Positions 45,212-55,433 of a DNA stretch of 64,000 bases are shown here, one piece after another. Both the position numbers and the translations under genes were made by a program. Origin of the DNA: Pseudomonadota bacterium (GTDB lineage Bacteria; Pseudomonadota; Gammaproteobacteria; Burkholderiales; Burkholderiaceae_C); NCBI GenBank assembly GCA_020161065.1, contig JAIUPH010000019.1, positions 1 to 64,000 of the forward strand, written 5' to 3'. Each line of letters begins with the position of its first letter. Within the stretch, counting starts at the first letter, position 1. The notes beneath the pieces were generated by a model, which saw only the letters and a list, made by a program, of their open reading frames with translations, was not told the origin of the DNA and did no database searches.

Positions 45212-46129
45212 TCAGGGCTTGGGCGCCGCGCCGCCGGCGCGCGCCTCGATCTGGCGGACCAACTCGCGCGCCTCGTCGCCCTCGGGGATCGGGCGGCCGC
45301 TGTCGCGCCATTGCACTGCGGCCTTGAAGCCGTTCTCCTGCGCATAACGCCGGAACCACAGGCCTTCGGGGTTGTGCCGCGTGATGCCGTCGAACACCGT
45401 GGCCATCATCTGCGTCTGCTCCAGCCCCATGGTCAGCAGCACCTGGTTGACCACCATCTTGTGCATCGCCAGGTGGCCGCGCGGCACGCCGGCAATGCGC
45501 TCGGCCAGCTTCAGCGTGGCGGCCTCCAGCTCGGCGGCCGGCACCGCCAGGTTGGCCAGGCCCCAGTCGGCCGCGGTGCGGCCGTCGATCACGTCGCCGG
45601 TGAACATCAGCTGCTTGGCGCGCGCGGCGCCCAGCCGGTAGGTCCACATCGCCGTCGTCGGGCAGCCCCACACGCGGGTGGGCATGTAGCCGATGCGCGC
45701 GTCGTCGGCCATCACCAGCAGGTCGCAGCACAACGCGATGTCGCTGCCGCCGGCCACCGCGGCGCCGTGCACCTTGGCGATGGTCGGCTTGGCACTGCGC
45801 CACAGGCTCATGAAGTGCTCGGTGTAGCGCTTCATGGTGGCGTAGTCGACCATCGGGTCCCAGGGCGTCTGCTCCTGCTGGCAGGGATGCTCGATGTGGC
45901 TTTGCGCGGTGGCCGCCAGGTCGTAGCCGCCGCAGAAGCCCTTGCCCGCGCCGTCGACCACGATGACGTGGATGCCGTCGTCGGCGTTGGCCCACTCGAC
46001 GGCGGCGCGGATCTCGCCGGGCATCTCGTCGCTGATGGCGTTGAAGCGCTCCGGGCGGTTCAGCCGCAGGCGCGCGACGCGCGGCTGCAGCGGGTCGGCG
46101 GCGATGGACAGGGTGCTGAAGTCGGGCAT
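45212..46129 (-). CDS. Enoyl-CoA hydratase/isomerase family protein
   Basis: The 305-residue crotonase-fold protein has [15 protein letters not shown], the oxyanion-hole segments [12 protein letters not shown] and [13 protein letters not shown]. It acts on an acyl-CoA; the exact reaction is not clear from sequence. ATG 46129 has a GGAGG site 6 nt upstream; the frame continues further upstream without function. It is divergent from paaX with mirror-image promoters between. Confidence 0.9.
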   Translation of the reverse strand: MPDFSTLSIAADPLQPRVARLRLNRPERFNAISDEMPGEIRAAVEWANADDGIHVIVVDGAGKGFCGGYDLAATAQSHIEHPCQQEQTPWDPMVDYATMKRYTEHFMSLWRSAKPTIAKVHGAAVAGGSDIALCCDLLVMADDARIGYMPTRVWGCPTTAMWTYRLGAARAKQLMFTGDVIDGRTAADWGLANLAVPAAELEAATLKLAERIAGVPRGHLAMHKMVVNQVLLTMGLEQTQMMATVFDGITRHNPEGLWFRRYAQENGFKAAVQWRDSGRPIPEGDEARELVRQIEARAGGAAPKP

Positions 46130-46187
46130 GGCGCCTCCGCAAGGGCAAGGGCAACGGGGGATGAGGATGCAGGTCCCGCGCCGGCGC

Positions 46188-46228
46188 ATATTACACACAT
46201 GGACATCGGTTGTGCAGTGCCGTAATAT
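46188..46228. promoter_or_regulatory. Divergent promoters and palindrome between enoyl-CoA hydratase and paaX
   Basis: ATATTAC (46188-46194) and GTAATAT (46222-46228) form an inverted repeat. On the plus strand TGGACA (46200-46205), 17 bp, TAATAT (46223-46228) starts transcription near the paaX GTG. On the minus strand TGCACA (46216-46211), 17 bp, TAATAT (46193-46188) serves the hydratase gene. The interleaved arrangement suits one regulator controlling both sides. Confidence 0.65.
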
Positions 46229-46234
46229 CGAACG

Positions 46235-47101
46235 GTGTCGCCCGATCCCCGTGCGCTGATCTTCAGCCTGATGCTCGGCTCCGCCGCGCGCGGCGACGCG
46301 GCGCTGGGCGTGCGCGAGCTGCTCGCGGCCTGCTCGCTGTTCAACCTGCCCGAGAACAACGTGCGCGTGGCGCTGGCGCGCGCCGTGGCTGGGGGCCAGT
46401 TGTCGACGCCGCGGCGCGGCGCCTATGCGCTGAGCGCGCAGACCCGCGCGCTGGCCGACGAGGTCGGCCGCTGGCGCAGCCTGCAGGCGCAGGTGGTCGA
46501 CTGGCGCGGCGACTGGCTGGCCGTCCACGTCGGCGCCACCGGCCGCAGCGACCGCCCGGCGCTGCGCGCGCGCGAGCGCGCCTTCGCGATGCTGGGGCTG
46601 GCCGAGTTCGAGCGCGGGCTGCACCTGCGGCCCGACAACCTGGTGGGCGGCGTGGCCTCGCTGCGCCAGCGCCTGGCCCACCTGGTGCCGGCCGGCACCG
46701 AGGTCGGCACCGCGTTCGTGCTGAGCGCGCTGGCGCCGGCCGACGCCGCGCGCGCCGGCGCGCTGTGGGACGCCGCCGCGCTGGACGCCCACTACCGCGA
46801 CACCACGGCGCGGCTGAGCGCCTGGCTGGACGGCGCGCGCAGCCTGCCGCTGCCGCGCGCGGCGCGCGAGTCGTTCGAGCTGGGCCATGCCGCCATCCGC
46901 AGCCTGGTGTTCGATCCGCTGCTGCCGGCGCCGCTGGTCGACGCGGCGGCGCGCAGCCGCTTCATCAAGACCGTCGCGCGCTTCGACGACGCCGGCCAGG
47001 CCATCTGGCAGCGCTTCCTGACCCGGGCGCGCACGGCCGCGCCCGCGGCGCCGGCCGCGGCGCCGCACCCGTCCGCCGCCACCGAGGAGATCGATCGATG
47101 A
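46235..47101 (+). CDS. PaaX-family transcriptional repressor
   Basis: PaaX-type repressors respond to aryl-CoA or related thioesters. The 288-residue protein has the winged-helix N-terminus ([47 protein letters not shown]) and the family C-terminal domain ([28 protein letters not shown]). GTG 46235 lies 7 nt after the -10, so the transcript is probably leaderless. The stop overlaps the acyl-CoA dehydrogenase start (ATGA). Confidence 0.9.
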   Translation: MSPDPRALIFSLMLGSAARGDAALGVRELLAACSLFNLPENNVRVALARAVAGGQLSTPRRGAYALSAQTRALADEVGRWRSLQAQVVDWRGDWLAVHVGATGRSDRPALRARERAFAMLGLAEFERGLHLRPDNLVGGVASLRQRLAHLVPAGTEVGTAFVLSALAPADAARAGALWDAAALDAHYRDTTARLSAWLDGARSLPLPRAARESFELGHAAIRSLVFDPLLPAPLVDAAARSRFIKTVARFDDAGQAIWQRFLTRARTAAPAAPAAAPHPSAATEEIDR

Positions 47102-48852
47102 ACGCCCCCGAGCCGCTGCTGTCAGAACCGACCACCGCCAACACGACCAGTGCCACTGCCGGCGCCGCGATGGCCGCAACGGCCGCAATGGCCGATACCC
47201 ACGAGCCCTTCAACCTGGGCACCGAGCTGGTCGACTACGACATGTACCGCCAGGACCGCGCGCTGGTCGAGGCCGTGCACCGCGAAGGCGCGGCCTGGGC
47301 CGACGAGTCGCTCGGCCGCTTCGGACGGCTCACCGGCTCGGCCGACTACCTGGAGCTGGGCGCGCTGGCCAACCGTCACCCGCCCGAGCTGGACACGCAT
47401 GACCGCTTCGGCCGCCGCGTCGACCTGGTGCGCTTTCATCCCGCGTACCACCAGCTGATGCGCACGGCCATCGAGCAAGGCATCCATGCCTCGCCCTTCA
47501 CCGATCCGCGGCCCGGCGCGCACGTGGCACGCGCGGCGCGCATGTACCTGCAAAGCCAGGTCGAGGCCGGCCACGGCTGCCCGGTCACGATGACCTTTGC
47601 CGCCGTGCCGGCGCTGCGCCACACGCCGGCGCTGGCGGCGCTGTGGGAGCCGAAGATCCTGAGCCCCGTCTACGACCCGCGCAATGTGCCCGACGGCGAC
47701 AAGCAGGGCCTGACCATCGGCATGGCGATGACCGAGAAGCAGGGCGGCTCCGACGTGCGCGCCAACACCACGCGCGCGCTGCCGGCCGGCGCCGCCGACG
47801 GCCCCGGCGCGGCCTACGAGCTGGTGGGCCACAAGTTCTTCGTCTCGGCGCCGATGTGCGACGCCTTCCTCGTGCTGGCGCAGGCGCCGGGGGGCCTGAG
47901 CTGCTTCCTCGTGCCGCGCTGGCGCCCCGACGGCAGCAAGAACCCGCTGCAGGTGCTGCGCCTGAAGCGCAAGATGGGCAATACCTCCAACGCCAGCAGC
48001 GAGACCGAGCTGCGCGGCGCGCTCGGCTGGATGGTCGGCGCCGAAGGCCGCGGCGTGCGCACCATCATCGACATGGTGGCCAGCACCCGCTTCGACTGCA
48101 TGGTGGGCTCCAGCGCCGCGCAGCGCATGGCCGTCTCGCTGGCGCTGCACCACTGCAGCGAGCGCTCGGCGTTCGGCCGCCTGCTGAACCAGCAGCCGCT
48201 GATGCGCAACGTGCTGGCCGACCTGGTGCTGGAACACGAAGGCTCGCTGGCGTTGACGATGCGCATGGCGCGCGCGATGGACCAGCGCAGCGACCCGTTG
48301 CACGGCGCCCACGAGGACGCGCTGGCGCGCCTGGTCACCGCGGTCGGCAAGTACTGGATCTGCAAGCGCACGCCCGGCCACGCGGTGGAGGCGATGGAGT
48401 GCATCGGCGGCAGCGGCGTGATGGAAGACAGCCCCTTCCCGCGCCTGTACCGCGAGGCGCCGGTCAACGCCATCTGGGAAGGCAGCGGCAACGTGCAATG
48501 CCTGGACGTGCTGCGCGCCATGCGCAAGACGCCGGCCGTGGTGGACGGCTTCTTCGCCGAGCTGGCCAAGGCGCGCGGCGGCCACGCCGCGCTGGACCGC
48601 TGGACGGCGGCGTTGCAGGCCGAGTTCAACGATGGGGCCGACCTCGAATACCGCGCGCGCGACGTGGTCGACCGCATGGCGCTGGCGATCCAGGCGGCGC
48701 TGCTGGTGCAGCACGCCGGCGCCGCCGTGGCCGACGCGTTCTGCGCCTCGCGGCTGCAAGGCGGCGGCCACCGCCACTACGGCACGCTGCCGCGCGGCGT
48801 GGACGTGGCCGCGATCATCGAACGCGCGACGCCGCGGCGCGGTGCGGGATGA
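47098..48852 (+). CDS. Acyl-CoA dehydrogenase, AidB-like
   Basis: A flavoprotein of 584 residues. It has the AidB-like N-terminal part ([21 protein letters not shown]), the [18 protein letters not shown] segment, [16 protein letters not shown] and [20 protein letters not shown], followed by [14 protein letters not shown]. AidB relatives include both isovaleryl-CoA-type enzymes and DNA-alkylation-response proteins; with PaaX and a hydratase nearby a catabolic acyl-CoA role is more likely here. The first 30 residues are Ala/Thr-rich and possibly dispensable. Confidence 0.9.
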   Translation: MNAPEPLLSEPTTANTTSATAGAAMAATAAMADTHEPFNLGTELVDYDMYRQDRALVEAVHREGAAWADESLGRFGRLTGSADYLELGALANRHPPELDTHDRFGRRVDLVRFHPAYHQLMRTAIEQGIHASPFTDPRPGAHVARAARMYLQSQVEAGHGCPVTMTFAAVPALRHTPALAALWEPKILSPVYDPRNVPDGDKQGLTIGMAMTEKQGGSDVRANTTRALPAGAADGPGAAYELVGHKFFVSAPMCDAFLVLAQAPGGLSCFLVPRWRPDGSKNPLQVLRLKRKMGNTSNASSETELRGALGWMVGAEGRGVRTIIDMVASTRFDCMVGSSAAQRMAVSLALHHCSERSAFGRLLNQQPLMRNVLADLVLEHEGSLALTMRMARAMDQRSDPLHGAHEDALARLVTAVGKYWICKRTPGHAVEAMECIGGSGVMEDSPFPRLYREAPVNAIWEGSGNVQCLDVLRAMRKTPAVVDGFFAELAKARGGHAALDRWTAALQAEFNDGADLEYRARDVVDRMALAIQAALLVQHAGAAVADAFCASRLQGGGHRHYGTLPRGVDVAAIIERATPRRGAG

Positions 48853-48916
48853 ACGGGATGAACGTGCTGAACAGGCCGGGGGCGGCGCCGCGCGCGCAGC
48901 GCGCGCCGCACGGCCT

Positions 48917-49630
48917 TCAGTCCGCCGGCCGCGCCGGGATGTTCAGCCCGCGATGCACGGCCGGCCGCGCCAGGAAGGCGGCCACGACGCGCTGCACGTT
49001 GGCGAAGTCGGCATAACCCACCAAGTCGGCTGCACCGTAGAAGCCGACCAGGTTGTTGACCCAGGGCCACACGGCGATGTCGGCCACCGTGTAGTCGTCG
49101 CCCATGATCCACGGGCGGCCGCCGGCCAGGCGCTGCTCCAGCACCTGCAGCAGCCGGCGCGATTCGGCGGCGTAGCGCTCGCGCGGTCGCTTGTCGTCGT
49201 AGTCCTTGCCGGCGAACTTGTGGAAGAAGCCGAGCTGGCCGAACATCGGCCCGACGCCGCCCATCTGGAACATCAGCCACTGCACCGTCTCCCAGCGCCG
49301 GGCGGCATCGGCCGGCATCAGGCGGCCCGCCTTGTCGGCCAGGTACAGCAGGATGGCGCCGCTTTCCCACAGCGCCAGCGGCCGGCCGCCGGGCCCGGCG
49401 GGGTCGATGATGGCGGGGATCTTGTTGTTCGGGTTGAGCGACAGGAACTCGGCCGAGAGCTGATCGTTGCGGTCGAAGCGCACCAGGTGCGGCTCGTACG
49501 GCAGCGCGGTCTCTTCCAGCGCGATCGACACCTTCACGCCGTTGGGCGTGGGCAGCGAGTAGAGCTGGATGCGGTCGGCGTGCCGCGGCGGCCACTTGGC
49601 CGTGATGGGAAATTCGGACAGGTCGCTCAT
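48917..49630 (-). CDS. Glutathione S-transferase family protein (Nu/YghU-like)
   Basis: The 237-residue protein has a thioredoxin-like domain ([47 protein letters not shown]) and an all-helical domain ([22 protein letters not shown]). The TPNG and NPNNKIPAI pattern is typical of the disulfide-bond reductase-like GSTs. ATG 49630 overlaps the pncB stop (ATGA). Confidence 0.9.
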   Translation of the reverse strand: MSDLSEFPITAKWPPRHADRIQLYSLPTPNGVKVSIALEETALPYEPHLVRFDRNDQLSAEFLSLNPNNKIPAIIDPAGPGGRPLALWESGAILLYLADKAGRLMPADAARRWETVQWLMFQMGGVGPMFGQLGFFHKFAGKDYDDKRPRERYAAESRRLLQVLEQRLAGGRPWIMGDDYTVADIAVWPWVNNLVGFYGAADLVGYADFANVQRVVAAFLARPAVHRGLNIPARPAD

Positions 49631-50835
49631 GGCGCCGATTGTGCCGGCGCCCCGACGCCGAACACCTGGCGCAGGTAGGCCAGGAAGGTTTCGTCGTCGC
49701 ACATCGTCTTGCCCGGGCTGTCGGACAGCTTGGCCACCGGCTGGCCGTTGACGCGGGTGAGCTTCATCACGATGTGCAGCGTCTGCAGCCCCATGTCGTT
49801 GGACAGATGCGTGCCGATGCCGAAGCCGAGCGGGGTGCGGTCGGCGAAGTGGCGGTACAGCGCCAACGCGGTGTCGATGTCCAGCCCGTCGCTGAACACC
49901 AGCCGCTTGGTGTGGGCGTCGATGCGCAGCCGGTCGTAGTGCGCCAGCGCCTTCTCGCCCCACCACACGGGGTCGCCGCTGTCGTGGCGCAGGCCGTCGA
50001 ACAGCTTGGCGAAGTAGAGGTCGAAGTCGGCCAGGAAGGCGTCCATGCCGATCACGTCGGTCAGCGCGATGCCAAGGTCGCCGCGGTACTCCTGCACCCA
50101 GCTTTCCAGCGCGGCGCGCTGCGAATCGCGCAAGCGCACGTCCAGCGCCTGGAAGCTTTGCAGGTACTCGTGCGCCATCGTGCCGATCGGCACCAGCCCC
50201 AGCTCCTTGGCCAGCCAGACGTTGGAGGTGCCCTTGAAGTAACGCGGCAGTTCAGCGCGAAAGGTGTCGACCACCTCGCGCTGCCAGGCGCCGCTGTAGC
50301 GGCGCCGCAGCCCGAAGTCGAACATCTCGAAGGGGTGCGCGCGCGGCGGCTCGTCGCGATCGAAGGCGCGCAGCCGCGCGATCTTCCGGCTCAGCCGGCG
50401 CCGGCCCTCGGCCAGCGCGGCAGCCACCGGGAAGCGGCGGAAGTACAGCTCGTTGACGATGGCCAGCACGAAGATCTCGAAGGCCATCACGTGGACCTGC
50501 GGGCCGCGGGCGACGATGGACAGCTCGGGCCCCTCGGCGCGCACCTCGATGAAGTCGCGCTGGAAGCGGAAGATGCGCAGGAAGTCGACGAAGTCGCTCT
50601 TGATGAAGCGCCAGCCGCGCAGGTAGGCCAGCTCGTCGGCGCGGAAGCTCAACGCGCACAGGTGGTCCAGCTCGCGCTCGACGTCGGGCAGCAGCTCGGC
50701 CAGCGGGTAGGCGGCCGGGCGGCGGCTGTGGAAGCGGTACTCGGCCTGCGTCTGCGGGAAGCGATGCAGCATGGCCTGCCACATCGTGAACTTGTACAAG
50801 TCGGTGTCGAGCAGGCTGGTGATGACCGGCGGCAT
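49627..50835 (-). CDS. pncB: Nicotinate phosphoribosyltransferase
   Basis: Makes nicotinate mononucleotide from nicotinate in NAD salvage. The 402-residue protein begins [20 protein letters not shown], a signature of PncB, and has the typical [45 protein letters not shown] and [17 protein letters not shown] segments. The upstream pncA supplies nicotinate, so the two form a complete salvage branch. Confidence 0.96.
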   Translation of the reverse strand: MPPVITSLLDTDLYKFTMWQAMLHRFPQTQAEYRFHSRRPAAYPLAELLPDVERELDHLCALSFRADELAYLRGWRFIKSDFVDFLRIFRFQRDFIEVRAEGPELSIVARGPQVHVMAFEIFVLAIVNELYFRRFPVAAALAEGRRRLSRKIARLRAFDRDEPPRAHPFEMFDFGLRRRYSGAWQREVVDTFRAELPRYFKGTSNVWLAKELGLVPIGTMAHEYLQSFQALDVRLRDSQRAALESWVQEYRGDLGIALTDVIGMDAFLADFDLYFAKLFDGLRHDSGDPVWWGEKALAHYDRLRIDAHTKRLVFSDGLDIDTALALYRHFADRTPLGFGIGTHLSNDMGLQTLHIVMKLTRVNGQPVAKLSDSPGKTMCDDETFLAYLRQVFGVGAPAQSAP

Positions 50836-50854
50836 CGCTGGCCTTTCGTTCCGT

Positions 50855-51688
50855 TCAGAGCAGCGCCAGCGCTTCGCTGCTGGTCAGCGTGCGCAGGCCG
50901 AGCGTGCGCATCGCTTCGAGAAAGGCCGCGGCCTGCGGCTCGAAGCCGGCCACCGGGCTCATGCAGTCGGTCAGCAGCACGATGCGCGCGAGGTCGCCGC
51001 CGAGATGCTCCGTTAGATCTTCGACCGTCGCGCGCACGCAGTGGCTGCTGGCCTCGCCGGCCACCAGCAGCCGCGAGGCCGGCGCCAGCGCGTCGAGCAG
51101 CGCGCGGTTAAGCTGCGTGCCGGCGTCGGCCGCGTCGGGCACCTCGGCCATCAGCGCGCTGTAGTGCTCGGTCCAAGGGTTGCTGCCCTTGTGGACGCGC
51201 CGCACGTGGCGGTGGCGCCGCTCTTCCCAGCGGTTGTAGGCGGCGCGCACGTCGGCGTGCACGGCCTGGCCCCAGCTGCCGATCTCGCCGTGCACCGGCC
51301 ACACCATCAACGTGTAGCGACCGCGGCGCTCCAGCTCGTCCAGGTAGGCCAGCGTGCGCGGCAGCGCGCCGGCGTCGCGCGGGCGGAACTGCCCGGCGCG
51401 CACCTGCGCCGCGGTGATGGGCGTGAACGGCGGCACCGCGGCGCCAGCGGCCCCCTGCACGGCGTACCAGAAGCCGGGGTGCGCGATGTCCAGCCGCAAA
51501 TGGCTGTCCAGCGTGACGGTGATGGCGTCCAGCGCATCGCCGGCAGCGTCGATGAAGCGCGCCAACCGCTGCAGATCGGCATGCGCGCCGGCCACCGGCA
51601 GCGCCGGCGCCTCGCCCGGCGGGCAGCGCTCGGGCGGCAGGTCGCAGAAGTCGTTCTGCGGGTCGATGATCAGCAACTGGGTCGCCAC
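50855..51688 (-). CDS. pncA: Nicotinamidase (isochorismatase fold)
   Basis: Converts nicotinamide to nicotinate. The 277-residue protein has the catalytic triad of the family: D9 in [11 protein letters not shown]167 in [13 protein letters not shown] and C217 in [11 protein letters not shown], with the metal-binding [14 protein letters not shown]. It is longer than E. coli PncA (about 213) because of the middle region. It starts with GTG and is followed 19 bp later by pncB, supporting the nicotinamidase assignment over other isochorismatase-like enzymes. Confidence 0.88.
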   Translation of the reverse strand: MATQLLIIDPQNDFCDLPPERCPPGEAPALPVAGAHADLQRLARFIDAAGDALDAITVTLDSHLRLDIAHPGFWYAVQGAAGAAVPPFTPITAAQVRAGQFRPRDAGALPRTLAYLDELERRGRYTLMVWPVHGEIGSWGQAVHADVRAAYNRWEERRHRHVRRVHKGSNPWTEHYSALMAEVPDAADAGTQLNRALLDALAPASRLLVAGEASSHCVRATVEDLTEHLGGDLARIVLLTDCMSPVAGFEPQAAAFLEAMRTLGLRTLTSSEALALL

Positions 51689-51827
51689 GCCCGCAGTATC
51701 GGCGATCGTCCGGCCGTGGCCTGGCCCTTGGCCTGGCAGGGCGACGCGGCGGTCACGCCGCAGTCACGCAGCCGTCTTTCCAATGAGCTTCAGCCCGGCC
51801 GGTCGGCCGGACGACGAAAGCTCAGCG

Positions 51828-52568
51828 ATGAACCTTGCACAAGCCGCGTCGCCGCGCCAGCCGCTGGCCGCCGGCACCGAGGGCCCCGGCCGCTGGCGGC
51901 TGTGGGTGGACCGCGAACTGCGTCCGCTGGCGCCGCCGGGGCCGCCGGGGCCGCCAGGGGCGCCGGCGGCGTCCTCGCGGGTGCCCGGGCTGGCGCTGGC
52001 GGCCGGCCGGCTGAGCACCGAGCGCGCCACCGACCAGCCGCGCTTGCGCCGCGCCGTGCGCGAGGCGCTGGACCACGGCCGCGCCGCCTGGCTGAGCCTG
52101 ACGCGCACGCACCGGCTGCCGCTGATGTTGACGATCGACGCCGAGCCGGCCGCTGTCACCGCGGCCGCCTTCACCGCCTTCACCGCCGTCACCGCGGCTG
52201 CCGACGATCGCGCGCCGCCGCGCGCGCGCATCCTGCTGTGCGACCCGCACCGCATCGAGCCCGACCGCGTGGCGCTGCAGTCGCTGTTCGGCCTGACGGC
52301 TGCCGAAGCCGCGGTGGCCGCGCGCCTGGCCGCCGGCTGGCACCCACCGCAGATCGCCGCCGAACTGGGCGTGCAGCCGAACACGGTGGCGGCCCAAATC
52401 AAGCGCACGCTGGCCAAGACCGGCGCCGGCCGCCAGGCCGCGCTGGTGGCCTTGCTGCGCGGCTGCACCGCCTGCGAGCCGCCGGCCCCCGCGAACCGGG
52501 GGGCCGGCTTGCCCGATCAGGCAATGACCGCCGACCGAGGCCTCGCCAGACTCGGCGCCAGCGACTGA
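51828..52568 (+). CDS. LuxR-type HTH regulator with collagen-like Pro-Gly stretch
   Basis: A 246-residue protein with a C-terminal LuxR/GerE-type helix-turn-helix (FGLTAAEAAVAARLAAGWHP, IAAELGVQPNTVAAQIKRTL). The N-terminal part shows no receiver or autoinducer domain that I recognise. Residues around 35-50 read APPGPPGPPGAPAAS, a short collagen-like run. ATG 51828 is preferred; ATG 51783 is an alternative, and neither has a strong ribosome-binding site. It lies 35 bp upstream of a VPLPA-CTERM protein gene in the same direction. Confidence 0.75.
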   Translation: MNLAQAASPRQPLAAGTEGPGRWRLWVDRELRPLAPPGPPGPPGAPAASSRVPGLALAAGRLSTERATDQPRLRRAVREALDHGRAAWLSLTRTHRLPLMLTIDAEPAAVTAAAFTAFTAVTAAADDRAPPRARILLCDPHRIEPDRVALQSLFGLTAAEAAVAARLAAGWHPPQIAAELGVQPNTVAAQIKRTLAKTGAGRQAALVALLRGCTACEPPAPANRGAGLPDQAMTADRGLARLGASD

Positions 52569-52603
52569 TGTGTTTCGTTGTCATCACTGCAAACGAGGAG
52601 GAA

Positions 52604-53359
52604 ATGATGAGCCAGTGGCATGCAAGAAAGGGCCTGTTGGCCCTGGCCCTGATGGCGGCCGGCGCCGCCAATGCGGCCGCCGTCTACACGGAGACCGAGT
52701 GGAGTTCCGTGGTCAATGCGGGAACGGCGATCGTGCCGACTCCGGGCACCACGTCCAGCTTCTCGCTGTCCAACGCCGGCCATCCGGGCGCGGCGCTGCA
52801 ATTCAACACCTCCGTGACCGTTGCCGCGAACGGCAGCAACGCCTCGACCGGCGTGGCCTTCAGCCCCAACGTGGCGCACGATGGCGCAGCGGCGCCGGTC
52901 CAGATGCTCTCGTGGTCGGTAGACGCGCTCTGGACCGGGGCCACGTCGACCGGTCATCAATCCTTCCTGATCGGGCAGCAGACCGGCGGGGTTACCCAGC
53001 TCTTCGTCTACCAAGCGCCGGTCTCCGGGCTGCAGCAGGGCGTTTGGCATACCACCGAAAGCGCCGACCTCGAGGCTGCGGATTTCGTGCTGGTGGATCT
53101 GCTGACCGGTGAGCTCGACGCGGCCCTGCATCCCGATTTTTCCGCCGCGATGGTCTTCGGCTTCGGCACTGGTCTGACCGTTGTCAATAACAGCAATTCC
53201 GCTGAGACCGTCACCGCCACGATCCGCTACGACAACTTCACCGTCACCGTTACGCCCCTGGCACCGCCGAACCCCAACGCCGTGCCGCTGCCCGCCACGT
53301 GGATGCTGCTGGCCGCCGGCCTGCTGGCCGCCGCCCGCGCCCGCCGCGCCCGGCACTGA
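52604..53359 (+). CDS. Exported protein with VPLPA-CTERM (exosortase-type) sorting signal
   Basis: The 251-residue protein has a signal peptide (KGLLALALMAAGAANAAA), a Ser/Thr/Asn/Ala-rich extracytoplasmic domain with no recognised fold, and a C-terminal tripartite signal: VPLPATWM, a hydrophobic helix LLAAGLLAAA and a basic end RARRARH. This is the VPLPA-CTERM/PEP-CTERM pattern processed by exosortases, so the protein is expected at the surface or in the extracellular matrix. A GAGGAGG site lies just before ATG 52604. No exosortase gene is in the window. Confidence 0.8.
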   Translation: MMSQWHARKGLLALALMAAGAANAAAVYTETEWSSVVNAGTAIVPTPGTTSSFSLSNAGHPGAALQFNTSVTVAANGSNASTGVAFSPNVAHDGAAAPVQMLSWSVDALWTGATSTGHQSFLIGQQTGGVTQLFVYQAPVSGLQQGVWHTTESADLEAADFVLVDLLTGELDAALHPDFSAAMVFGFGTGLTVVNNSNSAETVTATIRYDNFTVTVTPLAPPNPNAVPLPATWMLLAAGLLAAARARRARH

Positions 53360-53397
53360 CGCCGCACGCCGCGCACCAGCCGCACACCACCCTGCAT

Positions 53398-53530
53398 TCC
53401 CCCAAGGGGACCGGTCGCCGCAGGCGACCAGGGGGAGCGGCGTCGGCCAAGCGGGCCGAGCCGGATCCGGGTTCCCCGGTCCGGTTCGGTGCCCCCAGGG
53501 GGGGCGGCCGCCAGGCGGCCGGGGGCCGTC
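53398..53530. repeat. Palindromic GC-rich intergenic element, possible bidirectional terminator
   Basis: This fills the gap between convergent genes. It contains GGTCGCC-gca-GGCGACC (53413-53429) flanked by TCCCCC/GGGGGA, CCGGATCCGG (53461-53470), and GGCCGCC-a-GGCGGCC (53506-53520) flanked by CCCCC/GGGGG. It resembles REP-like elements common between genes in this bacterial group, and the palindromes inside the jetD-like gene. Confidence 0.65.
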
Positions 53531-53533
53531 AAT

Positions 53534-54643
53534 TCAACCGATGCTCTCCACCTGCCGCGACTGCTGATACGCCCGCCCGAAGCGGTTGGCCAAAAAGGCC
53601 GGCAGCGCCACCTGCTCCTGGCGGATGAAACCGCGCTGCGGCAGCGCGCCTTCGCGGAACAGGTCCACCGCGGCGCAGATGCCGGCGGCGGTGGTGATCT
53701 GGATCGCCGATTGCGCCGGCGCGCCATCGGCGCCGCTGCCGCCGCGCTCGGCGAAGATCTTGCGCGCGAACACCTCCTGCAGCAGTACGCCGTCGCGCAG
53801 CCCGCTCACGGTGACGAAGACCAGCACCACGTCCTGCATGGTGCTGGGGATGGCGCGGCGCATGATGGCCTTCAGCGTCTCGGGGTCGTGCTTGAGCTGC
53901 AGTTCTTCCAGCAGCACCTGCATCAGCGCGCGGTGGCCGGGGTAGCGTACGCTCTTGTAATCCAGCATCTGCACGCGCCCGGCCAGCGTCTCGCACAGCG
54001 TGCCCAGGCCGCCGGAGGTGTTGAAGGCCTCGTACTCCACGCCGTCCAGCGAGAAATGCTCCAGCCCTTCCAGCGGCAGCAGCTCGATGCGCTGGCCGTC
54101 GTGAATGGCCTCGCAGGGGTGGCAGTACTCGTTGATCAGGCCGTCGACGCTCCAGGTGAGGTTGTATTTCAGCGCGTTGGTCGGAAACGCCGGCAGCGCG
54201 CCGACGCGCATCTTCACCTCGTGCAGCGCCTCGAAGCCCTGCGCCAGGTGGTTGGCCACGATGCCGATGAAGCCCGGCGCCAGCCCGCACTGCGGCATGA
54301 AGGCAGTGGCCGCGCCGTCGGCCAGGCGCTGGATGGCCTGCGTCGCGGCCACGTCTTCGGTGAGGTCGAAGTAGTGGCACGCCGCCTCGCGCGCCGCGGT
54401 GGCGGCGGTGGTGGCCAGGTGGTAGGGCAAGGCGTTGATCACCGCCTGCTGGCCGCGCAAGGCCTGCAGCAGCACCGCGGGGTCGGCCGTGTCGGCCGTG
54501 CGCGTGCGCAGCGGCAGCGCCTGCAGCCGCGCCAGCGCGGCGGCGTCACGGTCGAGCACGGTCAGCTCGTAGTCGCCGCTGGTGGCCAGCAGGCGGGCAA
54601 TGGTCTGGCCGATGTGGCCGGCGCCGAGCAAGGTGATGCGCAT
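53534..54643 (-). CDS. Saccharopine dehydrogenase-like oxidoreductase
   Basis: An NAD(P)-dependent oxidoreductase of 369 residues. The N-terminus is a Rossmann fold (MRITLLGAGHIGQTIARLLA), followed by INALPYHL and YFDLTEDV, and a substrate domain with PQCGLAPGFIGI and AFNTSGGLGTLCETL. Relatives include saccharopine dehydrogenase and lysine 6-dehydrogenase. ATG 54643 has a GGAGG site upstream. It follows rpe by 83 bp. The physiological substrate is not settled. Confidence 0.87.
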   Translation of the reverse strand: MRITLLGAGHIGQTIARLLATSGDYELTVLDRDAAALARLQALPLRTRTADTADPAVLLQALRGQQAVINALPYHLATTAATAAREAACHYFDLTEDVAATQAIQRLADGAATAFMPQCGLAPGFIGIVANHLAQGFEALHEVKMRVGALPAFPTNALKYNLTWSVDGLINEYCHPCEAIHDGQRIELLPLEGLEHFSLDGVEYEAFNTSGGLGTLCETLAGRVQMLDYKSVRYPGHRALMQVLLEELQLKHDPETLKAIMRRAIPSTMQDVVLVFVTVSGLRDGVLLQEVFARKIFAERGGSGADGAPAQSAIQITTAAGICAAVDLFREGALPQRGFIRQEQVALPAFLANRFGRAYQQSRQVESIG

Positions 54644-54726
54644 CGTGAACCTCCGGAGGCAATGCCCCGAAGTCTGCGCAAGATGCTTGCCGGATTGAAG
54701 AAGCGTTCCGACGAAAACGACGGCGA

Positions 54727-55395
54727 TTACGTCGTTCTGGCGAGTTCCCCCCGCATCGCGTCGATCACCGCCCGGTAATCCGGCTGCCCGAAGATCGCGC
54801 TGCCGGCCACGAAGGTGTCGGCGCCGGCGTCGGCGGCGCGGCGGATGTTGTCGACCTTGATGCCGCCGTCCACTTCCAGCCGGATGTCGCGGCCGCTGCC
54901 GTCGATGAGCTTGCGCACGCGCTCGATCTTGCGTAAAGCGCTGTCGATGAAGCTCTGGCCGCCGAAGCCGGGGTTGACGCTCATGACCAGCACCAGGTCG
55001 ATCTTGTCGATCACCCAGTCCAGCACGTCCAGAGACGTTGCCGGGTTGAACACCAGGCCGGCCTTCTTGCCTTCGGCCTTGATGAGCTGCAGCGTGCGGT
55101 CGACGTGCGTGCTGGCGTCGGGGTGGAAGCTCACCCAGTCGGCGCCGGCCTTGCAGAAGGCCTGGGCCAGCGCGTCCACCGGCTGCACCATCAGGTGCAC
55201 GTCGATCGGCGCCGTGGTGTGCGGGCGCAGCGCCTGGCAGATCATCGGCCCGAAGCTCAAGTTGGGCACGTAGTGGTTGTCCATCACGTCGAAGTGGATC
55301 CAGTCGGCGCCGGCGGCGACGACGGCGCGCACTTCGTCGCCCAGGCGGGTGAAGTCGGCCGACAGGATCGAGGGGGCGATTCGATAGCGGGGCAT
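54727..55395 (-). CDS. rpe: Ribulose-phosphate 3-epimerase
   Basis: Interconverts ribulose 5-phosphate and xylulose 5-phosphate. The 222-residue TIM barrel has [57 protein letters not shown] and [11 protein letters not shown]. Start is ATG 55395 or the preceding GTG 55398. In related bacteria gph and trpE directly follow; here 36 kb of other genes intervenes. Confidence 0.96.
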   Translation of the reverse strand: MPRYRIAPSILSADFTRLGDEVRAVVAAGADWIHFDVMDNHYVPNLSFGPMICQALRPHTTAPIDVHLMVQPVDALAQAFCKAGADWVSFHPDASTHVDRTLQLIKAEGKKAGLVFNPATSLDVLDWVIDKIDLVLVMSVNPGFGGQSFIDSALRKIERVRKLIDGSGRDIRLEVDGGIKVDNIRRAADAGADTFVAGSAIFGQPDYRAVIDAMRGELARTT

Positions 55396-55405
55396 CACGC
55401 ACGGG

Positions 55406-55427
55406 ATTCTAGAAGCGGCACTAACAT
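55406..55427. promoter_or_regulatory. Divergent -10 boxes for rpe and apaG
   Basis: Minus-strand TAGAAT (55411-55406) lies 10 nt before the rpe ATG. Plus-strand TAACAT (55422-55427) lies 6 nt before the apaG ATG. Both would yield almost leaderless transcripts. No convincing -35 was found for either. Confidence 0.45.
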
Positions 55428-55433
55428 GGCCAG

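Noticed and set aside
52571..52583. TGTTTCGTTGTCA, 13 bases of the MarR operator, upstream of the VPLPA-CTERM gene
   Set aside because: It lacks the palindromic right half and is not placed over a TTGACA -35 for a gene in the correct direction, so it is probably chance.
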